Shown here: positions 1 through 7,968 of the stretch, piece after piece | How positions within the stretch are numbered: position 1 is the first letter of the stretch | Layout: the number at the start of each line of letters is the position of its first letter | From: Catellatospora coxensis | Lineage (GTDB): Bacteria > Actinomycetota > Actinomycetes > Mycobacteriales > Micromonosporaceae | Direction: 5' to 3' | NCBI RefSeq assembly: GCF_016862635.1 | Contig: NZ_BONI01000037.1 | Span: 23,006 to 87,005 of the forward strand | DNA: 64,000 nucleotides | The notes under the pieces: model-generated | What the model saw: the letters and a program-made list of their open reading frames with translations, nothing else | The model's database searches: none | What the model was told of the DNA's origin: nothing | Made by a program: the position numbers and the translations under genes

Positions 1-1
1 C

Positions 2-1672
2 GTCGGCGAGTGCTTCCCGGTCATGACGCAGTACCTGTGGGGCGCGCGCGACCGCGGCGCGAAGCTGATCGTGGTCGACCCGCGGGAGACCAGCATCGCG
101 CGTACCGCCGACATCCACGTCGCGCTGCGGCCGGGCACCGACGCCGCGTTCTTCAACGCCGTGCTGCACGTGATCGTGAGCGAGGGCCTCACCGACGAGG
201 CGTTCCTGGCCGAGCACACCACCGGCTGGGACGAGGTGCGGGCGGCGGCGGCCGAGCACCCGCCGGAGCGGGCCGCCGAGATCTGCGGCGTGCCCGAGCA
301 GCAGATCACGCAGGTGGCGCGGATGTTCGCGACCGCGCCGAAGGCGATGGCCTGGCACGCGCGCGGGATCGAGCACCACACCCAGGGCGTGGAGAACTGC
401 CTCACGGTGATCAACCTGTGCGTGGCCACCGGCAACCTCGGCAAGCCGGGAGCCGGCTACGGCACGATCACCGGGCAGGGCAACGGGCAGGGCGGGCGCG
501 AGCACGGCCAGAAGTCGGACATGCTGCCGGGCGGGCGGTCGATCAGCGACCCGGTGCACCGGATGCAGGTCGCGAACATCTGGGGCGTCGACGTCGAGGA
601 CCTGCCGCAGGCGGGCACGTCGATGATGGAGATGGTGCACCAGATGAGCCGCGGCGAGATCCGCGGCCTGTTCGGGCTGTGCAACAACCCGTTCGTGTCG
701 CTGCCCAACTACGCCGTGGTCAAGGCGGGGTACGACGCGCTGGAGTTCCACGCCCAGTGCGACTTCTTCCTGTCCGAGACCGCCGCCAACGCACACCTGG
801 TGCTGCCGGTGACCAGCTGGGCCGAGGACGACGGCGTGATGGCCAACGCCGAGGCGCGGGTGGTGCGCCACCGCAAGGCTCAGGAGCCGCTGCCGGGGGT
901 GCGCACCGACACGTGGGTGCTGTGCGAGCTGGCCAGGCGGCTCGGGGTCGGGGACAAGTTCGACTTCGCGGGGTCCGAGCAGGTGTTCGAGGAGCTGCGG
1001 ATCGCGTCGCGGGGCACGGTCAACGACTACTACGGCATCACGTACGCGCGGCTCGACGAGACCGGCGGCATCGCCTGGCCCTGCCCCGACCTGGACCATC
1101 CGGGCACGCCGCGGCTGTTCGAGGGCGGGCGCACGTACCACGCCGACGGCAAGGTCCATCTGCAGGCGGTGCGCTGGCACCCGCCCGCGGACCCGTACGA
1201 CGACACGTATCCGATGACGCTGACCACGGGCCGGACCGTGGCCCACTTCCTGTCGGGCAACCAGACCCGGCGGCTGGGCGGGCTGGTCGAGCAGACGCCG
1301 CGGCCGTGGGTCGAGGTGCACCCGTCGCACGGGTTCAGCAACGGCGACGCGGTCACCGTGGTCACCCGGCGCGGCTCGGCGACATTCCCGGCGCTGGTCA
1401 CCGAGGCGATCCGGCCCGACACGGTGTTCGTGCCGTACCACTGGCCGTACCCGGTGGCGGCCAACGAGCTGACCATCGACGCGCTCGACCCGCGCTCGAA
1501 GATCCCCGAGTACAAGGTGTGCGCGTGCCGGATCGAGGCGGCGACCGCCGTGACGGCGGTGCCCGCGCCGCCGATGCCGCCGGGGCGGGAGTCATACGCC
1601 GACGCGCAGCGGGCCCGCGTCGAGCAGTTGCCGCCCACGTCGTCGCAGGGAAGGGGGACGTCTCAGCCATGA
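2..1672 (+). CDS. Molybdopterin oxidoreductase, nitrate reductase-like catalytic subunit (5' truncated by window edge)
   Basis: The last 556 codons of a bis-MGD molybdoenzyme are present; the N-terminal part, where any 4Fe-4S motif would lie, is outside the window. Visible are the central cofactor-binding region (GNLGKPGAGYGT, then the NNPFVSLPN and LPVTSWAEDDG stretches) and a C-terminal molybdopterin-dinucleotide-binding domain from about residue 400 (TTGRTVAHFLSGNQTRR, later VPYHWPYPVAANELT). The family covers assimilatory nitrate reductases and formate dehydrogenases. The NarK transporter three genes downstream favours nitrate reduction, which is inference. The stop overlaps the ferredoxin start (ATGA), so the subunits are translationally coupled. 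The set resembles neither NarGHJI nor NapAB, because a Rieske protein takes the place of a cytochrome subunit. A formate dehydrogenase or another oxyanion reductase remains possible. Confidence 0.85.
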   Translation, partial: VGECFPVMTQYLWGARDRGAKLIVVDPRETSIARTADIHVALRPGTDAAFFNAVLHVIVSEGLTDEAFLAEHTTGWDEVRAAAAEHPPERAAEICGVPEQQITQVARMFATAPKAMAWHARGIEHHTQGVENCLTVINLCVATGNLGKPGAGYGTITGQGNGQGGREHGQKSDMLPGGRSISDPVHRMQVANIWGVDVEDLPQAGTSMMEMVHQMSRGEIRGLFGLCNNPFVSLPNYAVVKAGYDALEFHAQCDFFLSETAANAHLVLPVTSWAEDDGVMANAEARVVRHRKAQEPLPGVRTDTWVLCELARRLGVGDKFDFAGSEQVFEELRIASRGTVNDYYGITYARLDETGGIAWPCPDLDHPGTPRLFEGGRTYHADGKVHLQAVRWHPPADPYDDTYPMTLTTGRTVAHFLSGNQTRRLGGLVEQTPRPWVEVHPSHGFSNGDAVTVVTRRGSATFPALVTEAIRPDTVFVPYHWPYPVAANELTIDALDPRSKIPEYKVCACRIEAATAVTAVPAPPMPPGRESYADAQRARVEQLPPTSSQGRGTSQP

Positions 1673-2322
1673 TGGGACGCACCATCGTCATCGACCCCGG
1701 GCGGTGCATCGGCTGCCAGGCCTGCGTGTCGGCGTGCCGGGAGTGCGACTCGCACCGCGGCAAGTCGATGATCCACCTCGACTACCTGGACCAGGGCGGC
1801 AGCGTCGCGTCCAGCCCGACGGTGTGCATGCACTGCGAGGACCCGGTCGCGCCGTGCGCGCAGGTGTGCCCGGCCGAGGCCATCCTGGTCACCCCGGACG
1901 GGGTGGTGCACGACGCGGACAAGAGCCGCTGCATCGGCTGCGGCAACTGCGTCAACGCCTGCCCGATGGGCGTGCCGAAGATCGACCTGGCGGCGAAACT
2001 CCAGTTCAAGTGCAACCTGTGCTACGACCGGACGTCGTACGGGCTGGCCCCGATGTGCGCCACGGTCTGCCCGACCGGGTCGATCTTCTACGGCACCCTC
2101 GAAGAGCTGCGCACCGAGCGCCCCGGCGTCGAGGTCGCCAGCACGTTCGACTTCGACGGGTCGATCATCTCCACCGGCGTCGCGATGGTGGTGCCCAGGG
2201 GCCGCCCGGTCGACGAGCCGCTGCCCGGCGGGGCCGGCGAGCACGCCCGGGTCACCGGCAGCCCACAACCGGCCGGGCATCTGGAGCCGTCCGCGGACAA
2301 CGTGCTGGGAGATCCCCTATGA
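1669..2322 (+). CDS. Four-cluster 4Fe-4S ferredoxin subunit of the molybdoenzyme (DmsB/FdhB type)
   Basis: This 217-residue electron-transfer subunit should carry electrons to or from the molybdopterin subunit. Four cysteine groups are visible: CIGCQACVSACREC near residue 13, CMHC...CAQVCP near 53-66, CIGCGNCVNACP near 88, and CNLCYDR...CATVCP near 112-130. Together these bind four [4Fe-4S] clusters, as in DmsB, NrfC and FdhB. ATG 1669 is chosen because it overlaps the upstream stop and has a purine-rich GGGAAGGGGG stretch before it. The reading frame is open far upstream but that part has no ferredoxin features. No transmembrane helix is present. The stop overlaps the Rieske start. Confidence 0.9.
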   Translation: MMGRTIVIDPGRCIGCQACVSACRECDSHRGKSMIHLDYLDQGGSVASSPTVCMHCEDPVAPCAQVCPAEAILVTPDGVVHDADKSRCIGCGNCVNACPMGVPKIDLAAKLQFKCNLCYDRTSYGLAPMCATVCPTGSIFYGTLEELRTERPGVEVASTFDFDGSIISTGVAMVVPRGRPVDEPLPGGAGEHARVTGSPQPAGHLEPSADNVLGDPL

Positions 2323-2828
2323 CGGTGGACGAAGAGGAGGTCGCGGCGCTGCGGGAACGGATCGCGGCGGACTCGCTGACCAGCCGACGCGACTACCTGC
2401 GGCTGGCGGTCACCATGTCCGGTGGGCTGGCGGCGGGCGGTGTCGCCGTCGCGGCGGGGATCTTCCACCGGCATGGGGAGGGTTCCGCCCGCCCGATGCT
2501 CGTTGCCGCGCAATTGCGGCCGGGCGACTCGGTGACGTTCAGCTACCCGGGCGAGGAGGACCGGGCCGTCGCGCTGCGGATGGCCGACGGGACGCTGGTC
2601 GCGTACTCCTCGATCTGCACGCATCTGGCCTGCGGGGTGCTGTGGCGGGCCGACCGCGGCGAGCAGGGCGAGCTGTACTGCCCCTGCCACGAGGGCGTGT
2701 TCGACCCGCGGACCGGCGCGGTCACCGCCGGTCCCCCGCCGCGCCCGTTGCCCCGCGTGCTGCTGGAGGAGCGCGACGGCGGCATCTGGGCCGTGGGCAC
2801 CCTGGAATCCGGCGAGGAGCAGCCATGA
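2319..2828 (+). CDS. Rieske [2Fe-2S] protein with Tat-like N-terminus
   Basis: This 169-residue protein has a twin-arginine motif (TSRRDYLRLA, Arg 23-24) followed by a hydrophobic segment at about 28-48, which suggests Tat export with the helix kept as a membrane anchor. The Rieske fold follows: CTHLAC near residue 100 and CPCHEG near 121 supply two Cys and two His ligands plus the disulfide cysteines seen in bc1-type Rieske proteins. It probably relays electrons between the quinone pool and the ferredoxin subunit. Rieske partners are well known in arsenite oxidases and in a few archaeal nitrate reductases, but not in standard Nar or Nas systems. It overlaps both neighbouring genes by 4 nt. 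Confidence 0.9.
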   Translation: MTVDEEEVAALRERIAADSLTSRRDYLRLAVTMSGGLAAGGVAVAAGIFHRHGEGSARPMLVAAQLRPGDSVTFSYPGEEDRAVALRMADGTLVAYSSICTHLACGVLWRADRGEQGELYCPCHEGVFDPRTGAVTAGPPPRPLPRVLLEERDGGIWAVGTLESGEEQP

Positions 2829-3127
2829 CCGACGCGCGATACCCGCAGATCAAACCCACCAGCGGGTACGGCGACCCGCGCATCCGCAGCACCGGCCCGG
2901 GACCTGGCGCGGGCGGCGAGACCGACCCGGAACGCTCCTCGATGCTGTCCGGGCGGCTGGCCCTGGTGCTGTCCATCCTGGTCGGCCAGCTGTGGGCGAT
3001 CGGGGTCGGGCTGAACGCCTGGATGATGGGCAACACCGCGGTCGCCTGGTGGACGGCCGCGTTCGGGGTGGCGTCGTTCCTCGTCGCGCTGTGGGCGTGG
3101 CGGCTGGGCGAACGGCGCGACCGGTGA
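2825..3127 (+). CDS. Small two-helix membrane protein of the nitrate reductase operon
   Basis: A 100-residue protein with a polar, Pro/Gly-rich N-terminal third and two hydrophobic segments (about 43-64 and 70-92), ending in an Arg-rich tail (RLGERRDR). I recognise no family. Both ends overlap neighbours by a few bases (ATGA with the Rieske stop, GTGA with the NarK start), so it is made together with the reductase and transporter. By position it could be a membrane anchor or quinone-side subunit. No histidines lie in the helices, so haem b binding of the NarI kind is unlikely. Confidence 0.8.
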   Translation: MTDARYPQIKPTSGYGDPRIRSTGPGPGAGGETDPERSSMLSGRLALVLSILVGQLWAIGVGLNAWMMGNTAVAWWTAAFGVASFLVALWAWRLGERRDR

Positions 3128-4344
3128 ACGCGGCGGCCGAACGGGTGCCCAGAGGCGGCTACGTCAACATGATCCTCGCCGCCCTGGGCTTCCTGCTCAC
3201 GGCGTGGGCCTGGGGCCTGATCTCGCCCCTGTCCGCGGTGTACAAGCAGCAGCTCGGGCTGTCCTCGGTGCAGCAGTCCGTGCTGGTCGCGGTGCCGGTG
3301 CTGGTCGGCTCGCTGGGCCGGATCCCGGTCGGGGCGCTGACCGACCTGCTCGGCGCCCGGGTCATGCTGCCCGCGCTGGCGTTGCTGACCATCGTGCCGG
3401 TGCTGCTGCTGACCGTGTCCGGCGACTCGTACCCGGCGATGCTGGCCGTCGGGTTCCTGCTGGGCGTCGGCGGCACCCCCTTCGCGGCGGCGATCCCGCA
3501 CGGCAACGGCTGGTTCCCGCCCACCAAACGCGGCATGGCGCTCGGCGTCATCGGCATGGGCATGGGCGGCACCGCCATCGCCGCGCTGCTGACCAAGCCG
3601 ATGCGCGAAATCGGGCCGAACGCGCAGTTCTACCTGTGCGCGGTGGTGCTCGCGGTCTACGGCGTGGTGGCGTGGCTGGTGCTGCGCGATCCGCCGGGGC
3701 GTACGGTGCCCGCCGAGCCGTTCGCGCGCCGGTTCACCGACGCCGCCCGCCAGCCGATGACCTGGCCGCTGTCGGCGTTGTACGCGGTCACCTTCGGCGG
3801 GTACGTCTCGTTCGCCGTCTACCTGGTCACCTACCTGCAGAGCCAGTACGACCTGGAGCAGGGCGACGCCTCGCTCAAGGCCGCCGGGTTCACGCTGGTC
3901 GCGGTGCTGTTCCGGCCGCCCGGCGGCTGGCTGTCGGACCGGATCGGGGCCGCGAAGGTGCTGAGCTTCTGCCTGGCCGTGCTGGCGGTGATGGCGGCCT
4001 GGCAGTCGGCCGCCCCGCCGCTGTACCCGTGGGCGACGATCGCGTTCCTGGTCATGGCGGCCATGCTGGGCGCCGGTGCGGGAGCCGTGTTCTCGCTGCT
4101 CGCGCAGGTGGTGCCGGGCCCGAAGGTGGGCGCGGTGACCGGCATCGTCGGCGCGATGGGCGGCCTCGGCGGGTTCGTGCCGCCGCTGGTGATGGGCGCC
4201 GTCTACGGGGCCACCGGCCACTACACCATTGGCCTGCTGCTGCTGGCCCTGGTGGCGCTGGCCGCGCTCGCCTACTCGTGGACCCAGCGCAACCGCCGGC
4301 CGCCGGTGGACGGGGCGGTCCGGGCGACCCCGAAACCGCGATAA
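3124..4344 (+). CDS. narK: NarK/NasA-family nitrate/nitrite transporter (MFS)
   Basis: A 406-residue, twelve-helix MFS protein of the inner membrane that carries nitrate in or exchanges nitrate for nitrite. Both nitrate-signature motifs of the family are visible: the GNGWFPPTKRGMALG to GMGMGGTAIAA stretch near residues 125-157, and GIVGAMGGLGGFVPP near 340-354. GTG 3124 overlaps the preceding stop, which fixes the start. It is the last gene of the five-gene operon and is the best evidence that the upstream molybdoenzyme acts on nitrate. M. tuberculosis NarK2 belongs to the same family. Confidence 0.92.
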   Translation: MNAAAERVPRGGYVNMILAALGFLLTAWAWGLISPLSAVYKQQLGLSSVQQSVLVAVPVLVGSLGRIPVGALTDLLGARVMLPALALLTIVPVLLLTVSGDSYPAMLAVGFLLGVGGTPFAAAIPHGNGWFPPTKRGMALGVIGMGMGGTAIAALLTKPMREIGPNAQFYLCAVVLAVYGVVAWLVLRDPPGRTVPAEPFARRFTDAARQPMTWPLSALYAVTFGGYVSFAVYLVTYLQSQYDLEQGDASLKAAGFTLVAVLFRPPGGWLSDRIGAAKVLSFCLAVLAVMAAWQSAAPPLYPWATIAFLVMAAMLGAGAGAVFSLLAQVVPGPKVGAVTGIVGAMGGLGGFVPPLVMGAVYGATGHYTIGLLLLALVALAALAYSWTQRNRRPPVDGAVRATPKPR

Positions 4345-4483
4345 AAGCTCCTGAAAGGTGCGTCACGGATACGCTCAGAACACATACCGACGGGTCCGTG
4401 CGGTCCATGACGGCCTGATGAGGCCGACACCGCCTCGCTCTCCACCGCGCCAGGGACCCGCCCCTCGCAAGGAGATGGTGACC

Positions 4484-4846
4484 ATGCCCACGGCGACCGA
4501 CCAGTTCTTCGCCGACCTCGCCCAGCACGGCGACGAGCCGCTGCTGCGGCACAACGAAGGGATCATCCGGTTCGAGATCGGCTCGAAAGGCAAGGCCCAG
4601 CGCTGGTACGTCGGCGTCGACCACGGCCGGTTCACGGTGTCCAAGCGCAGCCAGAAGGCCGACTGCGCGGTCATGGCCGACACCGACGTGTTCGAGGACA
4701 TCGTCACCGGCAAGGACAACGCCTTCGCCGCGCTGCTGCGCGGCGCGCTGGAGGCCGAGGGCGACCTGGAGATGCTGCAGCTGTTCCAGCGCGTCTTCGA
4801 GGGCCCGACGCGCACCACCCACCCGGCGGGGAGCGACCATGTCTGA
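4484..4846 (+). CDS. SCP2 sterol-binding-domain protein
   Basis: This 120-residue soluble protein looks like a stand-alone SCP-2 fold: FRFEIGSKG-type and AQRWYVGVDHGRFTVSK strands, then ADCAVMADTDVFEDIVTGKDNAFAAL, the usual pattern of this lipid-binding family. Ligand and role are unknown. ATG 4484 is preferred because AAGGAG at 4469-4474 lies 9 nt upstream; the in-frame ATG 4475 touches that Shine-Dalgarno sequence and is too close. Its end overlaps the glucosidase start by 8 nt, so the two are co-translated. The 139-nt gap upstream holds a possible weak promoter (TACGCT near 4370). Confidence 0.82.
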   Translation: MPTATDQFFADLAQHGDEPLLRHNEGIIRFEIGSKGKAQRWYVGVDHGRFTVSKRSQKADCAVMADTDVFEDIVTGKDNAFAALLRGALEAEGDLEMLQLFQRVFEGPTRTTHPAGSDHV

Positions 4847-6938
4847 GCAGGTGCGCATCCTCAACGGCAACACCTTCGTCGTCAGCGACGAGCGGGGCGA
4901 CATCGAGGCGTCCCGCACCGACCCGACCGGGCTGTTCGCCTGGGACACCCGCTTCCTGTCGACCTGGGTGCTCACCGTCGACGGCGAGCGGCTGGGCACC
5001 CTGTCCGTGGACGACCTGCAGTACTTCGAGACCAGGTTCTTCCTCGCCCCCGGCGGCGGCACCGTCTACATCGACGCGAAGCTGTCCGTGATGCGCCAGC
5101 GCACCGTGACCGAAGGCTTCCGGGAGCGGCTCGCGGTGCTCAACCACGGCGAGCAGGCCGTCGAGCTGACCGTGCGCATGGAGGCGGGCAGCGACTTCTC
5201 CGACCTGTTCGACGTCAAGAACGACGAGGGCAAGAAGGGCGAGCTGTACCGCAGCGTCGAGCGCGACCGGCTGGTCTTCGGCTACCGCCGGGACACCTTC
5301 CACCGGGCCACCGAGATCACCTCCGAGCCGCGCGGGCAGCTGGACGAGCAGGGCCTCACCTTCAAGATTCGGGTCGAGCCGCAGTCGCACTGGACCTGCG
5401 AGCTGAACGTGACGCCGATCCTGATCGGCCGGGGCGGCAAGCGCACCCGGCTCGGCGGCCCCAAAGCGGCCGAGGACATGGGCGAGGACCTCGACCGCTG
5501 GCTGGAGGGTGCGCCGACGCTGGAGTGCGAGTGGGGACCGCTGCGCCAGACGTACCGGCGCAGCCTGATCGACCTGGCGGCGCTGCGCTTCTCCCCGCTG
5601 ACCTCCGGCGGGCGCAGCCTGCCCGCGGCGGGGCTGCCCTGGTTCATGACCATGTTCGGCCGGGACAGCATCTTCACCAGCCTGCAGTCGCTGCCGTTCG
5701 TGCCGGAGCTGGCCGCGACGACGCTGCGCGAGCTGGCGGCCCGCCAGGGCAGCCGGTTCGACGACTTCCGCGACGAGGACCCGGGCCGGATCCTGCACGA
5801 GATCCGCTACGGCGAGTCGGCGGCGTTCCTGGATCAGCCGCACAGCCCGTACTACGGCAACGCCGACGCCACCGCGCTGTTCGTGGTGCTGCTCGACGAG
5901 TACGAGCGCTGGACCGGCGACAAGGCCCTGGTCCGGGAGCTGGAGGTGGAGGCCCGCGCGGCGCTGCGCTGGGTCGACGAGTACGCCGACCTGCTCGGCA
6001 ACGGCTACGTCTGGTACCAGCGGCGCAACGAGAAGTCGGGCCTGGAGAACCAGTGCTGGAAGGACTCCTGGGACTCCATCTCCTACCGGGACGGCAGCCT
6101 GCCCGGGTTCCCGCGCGCCACCTGCGAGCTGCAGGGCTACGCCTACGACGCCCGGATGCGCGGGGCGCGCCTGGCCCGCCTGATCTGGAAGGACCCCGAC
6201 TACGCGAACATGCTGGAGAAGCAGGCCGCCGACCTCAAGCGCCGGTTCAACAAGGACTACTGGGTCGCCGACGGCGAGTACTACGCGCTGGCCCTCGACG
6301 CCGAGGGCAAGCAGGTCGACGTGCTGACCTCGAACATCGGCCACCTGCTGTGGAGCGGCATCGTGCCGGCGTCGCGCGCCCGCGCGATCGCCCGCCACCT
6401 GATGGGGCCCCGGCTGTTCTCCGGCTGGGGCGTGCGCACCCTGGCGCTGGGCGAGAAGCGCTACAACCCGATCGGCTACCACGTCGGCACGGTGTGGCCG
6501 TTCGACTGCTCGTTCATCGCCTGGGGCCTGCGCCGGTACGGCTTCAAGAAGGAGGCGGCGCAGATCGCGGCCGGCATCCTCGACGCGGCCGAGTACTTCG
6601 ACGGGCGGCTGCCGGAGGCGTTCGGCGGCTACCCGCGCGAGGCCACCAAGTACCCGGTGCAGTATCCGACGGCGTGCAGCCCGCAGGCCTGGTCGACGGG
6701 CGCTCCGCTGCTGCTGCTGCGGACCATGCTGGGGCTGCAGCCGCTGGAGGACAGCCTGGTCGTGGACGCGGCGCTGCCCGCCGGCATCGGGCAGATCGAG
6801 CTGCTGGGCATCCCCGGCCGCTGGGGGCGGGTGGACGCGTTCGGCCGCGGCCTGCTGCGCACCGAGCGGCAGGGCCGGATGCGCCCGGAACTCGGCACGG
6901 CCGTCAAGCGCCGGGCCCGGGCCGGGGCGAGCGCCTGA
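4839..6938 (+). CDS. Amylo-alpha-1,6-glucosidase / glycogen-debranching-type glycoside hydrolase
   Basis: A 699-residue cytoplasmic protein with no signal peptide. The N-terminal ~200 residues match the beta-rich domain of bacterial debranching enzymes (SRTDPTGLFAWDTRFLS near 25; the VMRQRTVTEGFRERLAV strand near 85-100). From about 260 an (alpha/alpha)6-barrel follows, with FMTMFGRDSIFTSLQ, LENQCWKDSWDS, LTSNIGHLLWSGI and YHVGTVWPFDCSFIAWGL, the usual active-site loops of GH63/GH133-like enzymes; acidic residues in the WKDSWD and GRDS loops are candidate catalytic groups. It probably trims alpha-linked glucans such as glycogen or trehalose-type oligomers; the substrate is not readable from sequence. 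It is coupled to the SCP2 gene. Confidence 0.85.
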   Translation: MSEQVRILNGNTFVVSDERGDIEASRTDPTGLFAWDTRFLSTWVLTVDGERLGTLSVDDLQYFETRFFLAPGGGTVYIDAKLSVMRQRTVTEGFRERLAVLNHGEQAVELTVRMEAGSDFSDLFDVKNDEGKKGELYRSVERDRLVFGYRRDTFHRATEITSEPRGQLDEQGLTFKIRVEPQSHWTCELNVTPILIGRGGKRTRLGGPKAAEDMGEDLDRWLEGAPTLECEWGPLRQTYRRSLIDLAALRFSPLTSGGRSLPAAGLPWFMTMFGRDSIFTSLQSLPFVPELAATTLRELAARQGSRFDDFRDEDPGRILHEIRYGESAAFLDQPHSPYYGNADATALFVVLLDEYERWTGDKALVRELEVEARAALRWVDEYADLLGNGYVWYQRRNEKSGLENQCWKDSWDSISYRDGSLPGFPRATCELQGYAYDARMRGARLARLIWKDPDYANMLEKQAADLKRRFNKDYWVADGEYYALALDAEGKQVDVLTSNIGHLLWSGIVPASRARAIARHLMGPRLFSGWGVRTLALGEKRYNPIGYHVGTVWPFDCSFIAWGLRRYGFKKEAAQIAAGILDAAEYFDGRLPEAFGGYPREATKYPVQYPTACSPQAWSTGAPLLLLRTMLGLQPLEDSLVVDAALPAGIGQIELLGIPGRWGRVDAFGRGLLRTERQGRMRPELGTAVKRRARAGASA

Positions 6939-7038
6939 CCGCCTTGCCGATTCACGCTCACCGCTGCCCGCCGCGTGCCTACGATGCAGGCACGGGCGCG
7001 GGGCGGGCGGTCACAACGCTGCTTGGGAGGCAGACCGA

Positions 7039-7491
7039 ATGAGCCAGAAGACCGACAACAAGAGCGGGCTCGAGGAGCTGGGCCCGATCGACTACGTGGT
7101 GATCGAGTTTCCGGGCAACCGGATGACCGGTGAGGGCATCCCGCTGCTGCTGGACCTGGTGGATCGCGGCATCATCCGCATCCTCGACCTGGCCTTCATC
7201 CGCAAGGACACCGACGGCACGGTCACCGCCGTCGCCGTCGAGGACATGGACGCCATGGGCGCGCGCGAGTTCGCGGTGTTCCAGGGCGCGGCGTCCGGGC
7301 TGCTGGACCGCGAGGACCTCAGCGAGGCGGCCAACGCGATCGAGCCCGGCAACTCGGCGGGCGTGATCGTCTACGAGAACACCTGGGCGGCTCCGCTGGC
7401 CATGGCCTGGCGGCGCGGCGGGGCGCAGATGGTCGCCAGCGGCCGGATCCCGGTGCAGGCGCTGCTGGCCGCGGTGGAGTCGAACGTTTAG
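7039..7491 (+). CDS. DUF6325 family protein
   Basis: A 150-residue acidic soluble protein. The pattern GPIDYVVIEFPGNRMTG, then IIRILDLAFIRKDTDG, then VIVYENTWAAPLAMAWRR is what I associate with DUF6325, a family with no known function. A GGGAGG Shine-Dalgarno lies about 8 nt before ATG 7039. The preceding gap contains a short inverted repeat (GTGCCT/AGGCAC around 6976-6994). It sits 28 nt ahead of a SHOCT-domain gene, and the two families are commonly paired in actinomycetes, often with other stress genes, so the two proteins probably act together. Confidence 0.8.
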   Translation: MSQKTDNKSGLEELGPIDYVVIEFPGNRMTGEGIPLLLDLVDRGIIRILDLAFIRKDTDGTVTAVAVEDMDAMGAREFAVFQGAASGLLDREDLSEAANAIEPGNSAGVIVYENTWAAPLAMAWRRGGAQMVASGRIPVQALLAAVESNV

Positions 7492-7519
7492 CGGTAACCG
7501 GAACGGGGGGATATCGATC

Positions 7520-7879
7520 ATGGGTTTGATCCGAGGAGTGGCGCGCACGGCCGTGATAGCCGGCACCGCGACGGCGGTGTCCAACCGCGTGTCGCGCCGG
7601 CAGGCCGGCCGGTGGGCGGCCCAGGAGGACGAGCAGGCGGCGCAGCAGCAGGCATACGCCGATCAGGCGGCCTACCAGCAGCAGATGGCCGCCCAGCAGC
7701 AGATGGCGCAGCAGCAGGCGTACCAGCAGCAGATGGCCGCACAGCAGCCGCAGGCGCCGGCCGCTGATCCGATGCAGGCGAAGCTCGCGCAGCTGAAGAC
7801 CCTCGCCGACCTCAAGGCGCAGGGCATCCTGTCCGACGCCGAGTTCGAGCAGCAGAAGGCCGCGATCCTGGCCGGCTGA
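7520..7879 (+). CDS. SHOCT-domain protein with glutamine-rich linker
   Basis: A 119-residue protein in three parts: an N-terminal region of about 35 residues with a short Ala/Val/Thr-rich segment (TAVIAGTATAVSN) and basic residues; a low-complexity Gln/Ala/Tyr/Met tract (about 36-83) built from variants of AYQQQMAAQQ; and a C-terminal SHOCT motif (LKTLADLKAQGILSDAEFEQQ), a short helical module of unclear function found at the ends of many bacterial proteins. The start is supported by GGGGGGAT upstream. It follows the DUF6325 gene closely and is probably in the same transcript, which would end at the stem-loop 15 nt downstream. Confidence 0.82.
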   Translation: MGLIRGVARTAVIAGTATAVSNRVSRRQAGRWAAQEDEQAAQQQAYADQAAYQQQMAAQQQMAQQQAYQQQMAAQQPQAPAADPMQAKLAQLKTLADLKAQGILSDAEFEQQKAAILAG

Positions 7880-7894
7880 CGGCCGACCGTCGAA

Positions 7895-7968
7895 GATCGT
7901 CCGACTTGCCAGGCGCCTGGGCGTATCCGTTCTCAGATACGCACACCTGCCGGGCAAGTCGGACGATC
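7895..7968. terminator. Long nested stem-loop between convergent genes
   Basis: A perfect 16-bp inverted repeat (GATCGTCCGACTTGCC at 7895-7910 and its complement at 7953-7968) encloses a second one (GCGTATC 7921-7927 / GATACGC 7936-7942). It begins 15 nt after the SHOCT stop and its right arm covers the stop codon of the antiporter gene on the other strand. It is well placed as a bidirectional terminator; no T-tract follows. Confidence 0.7.
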
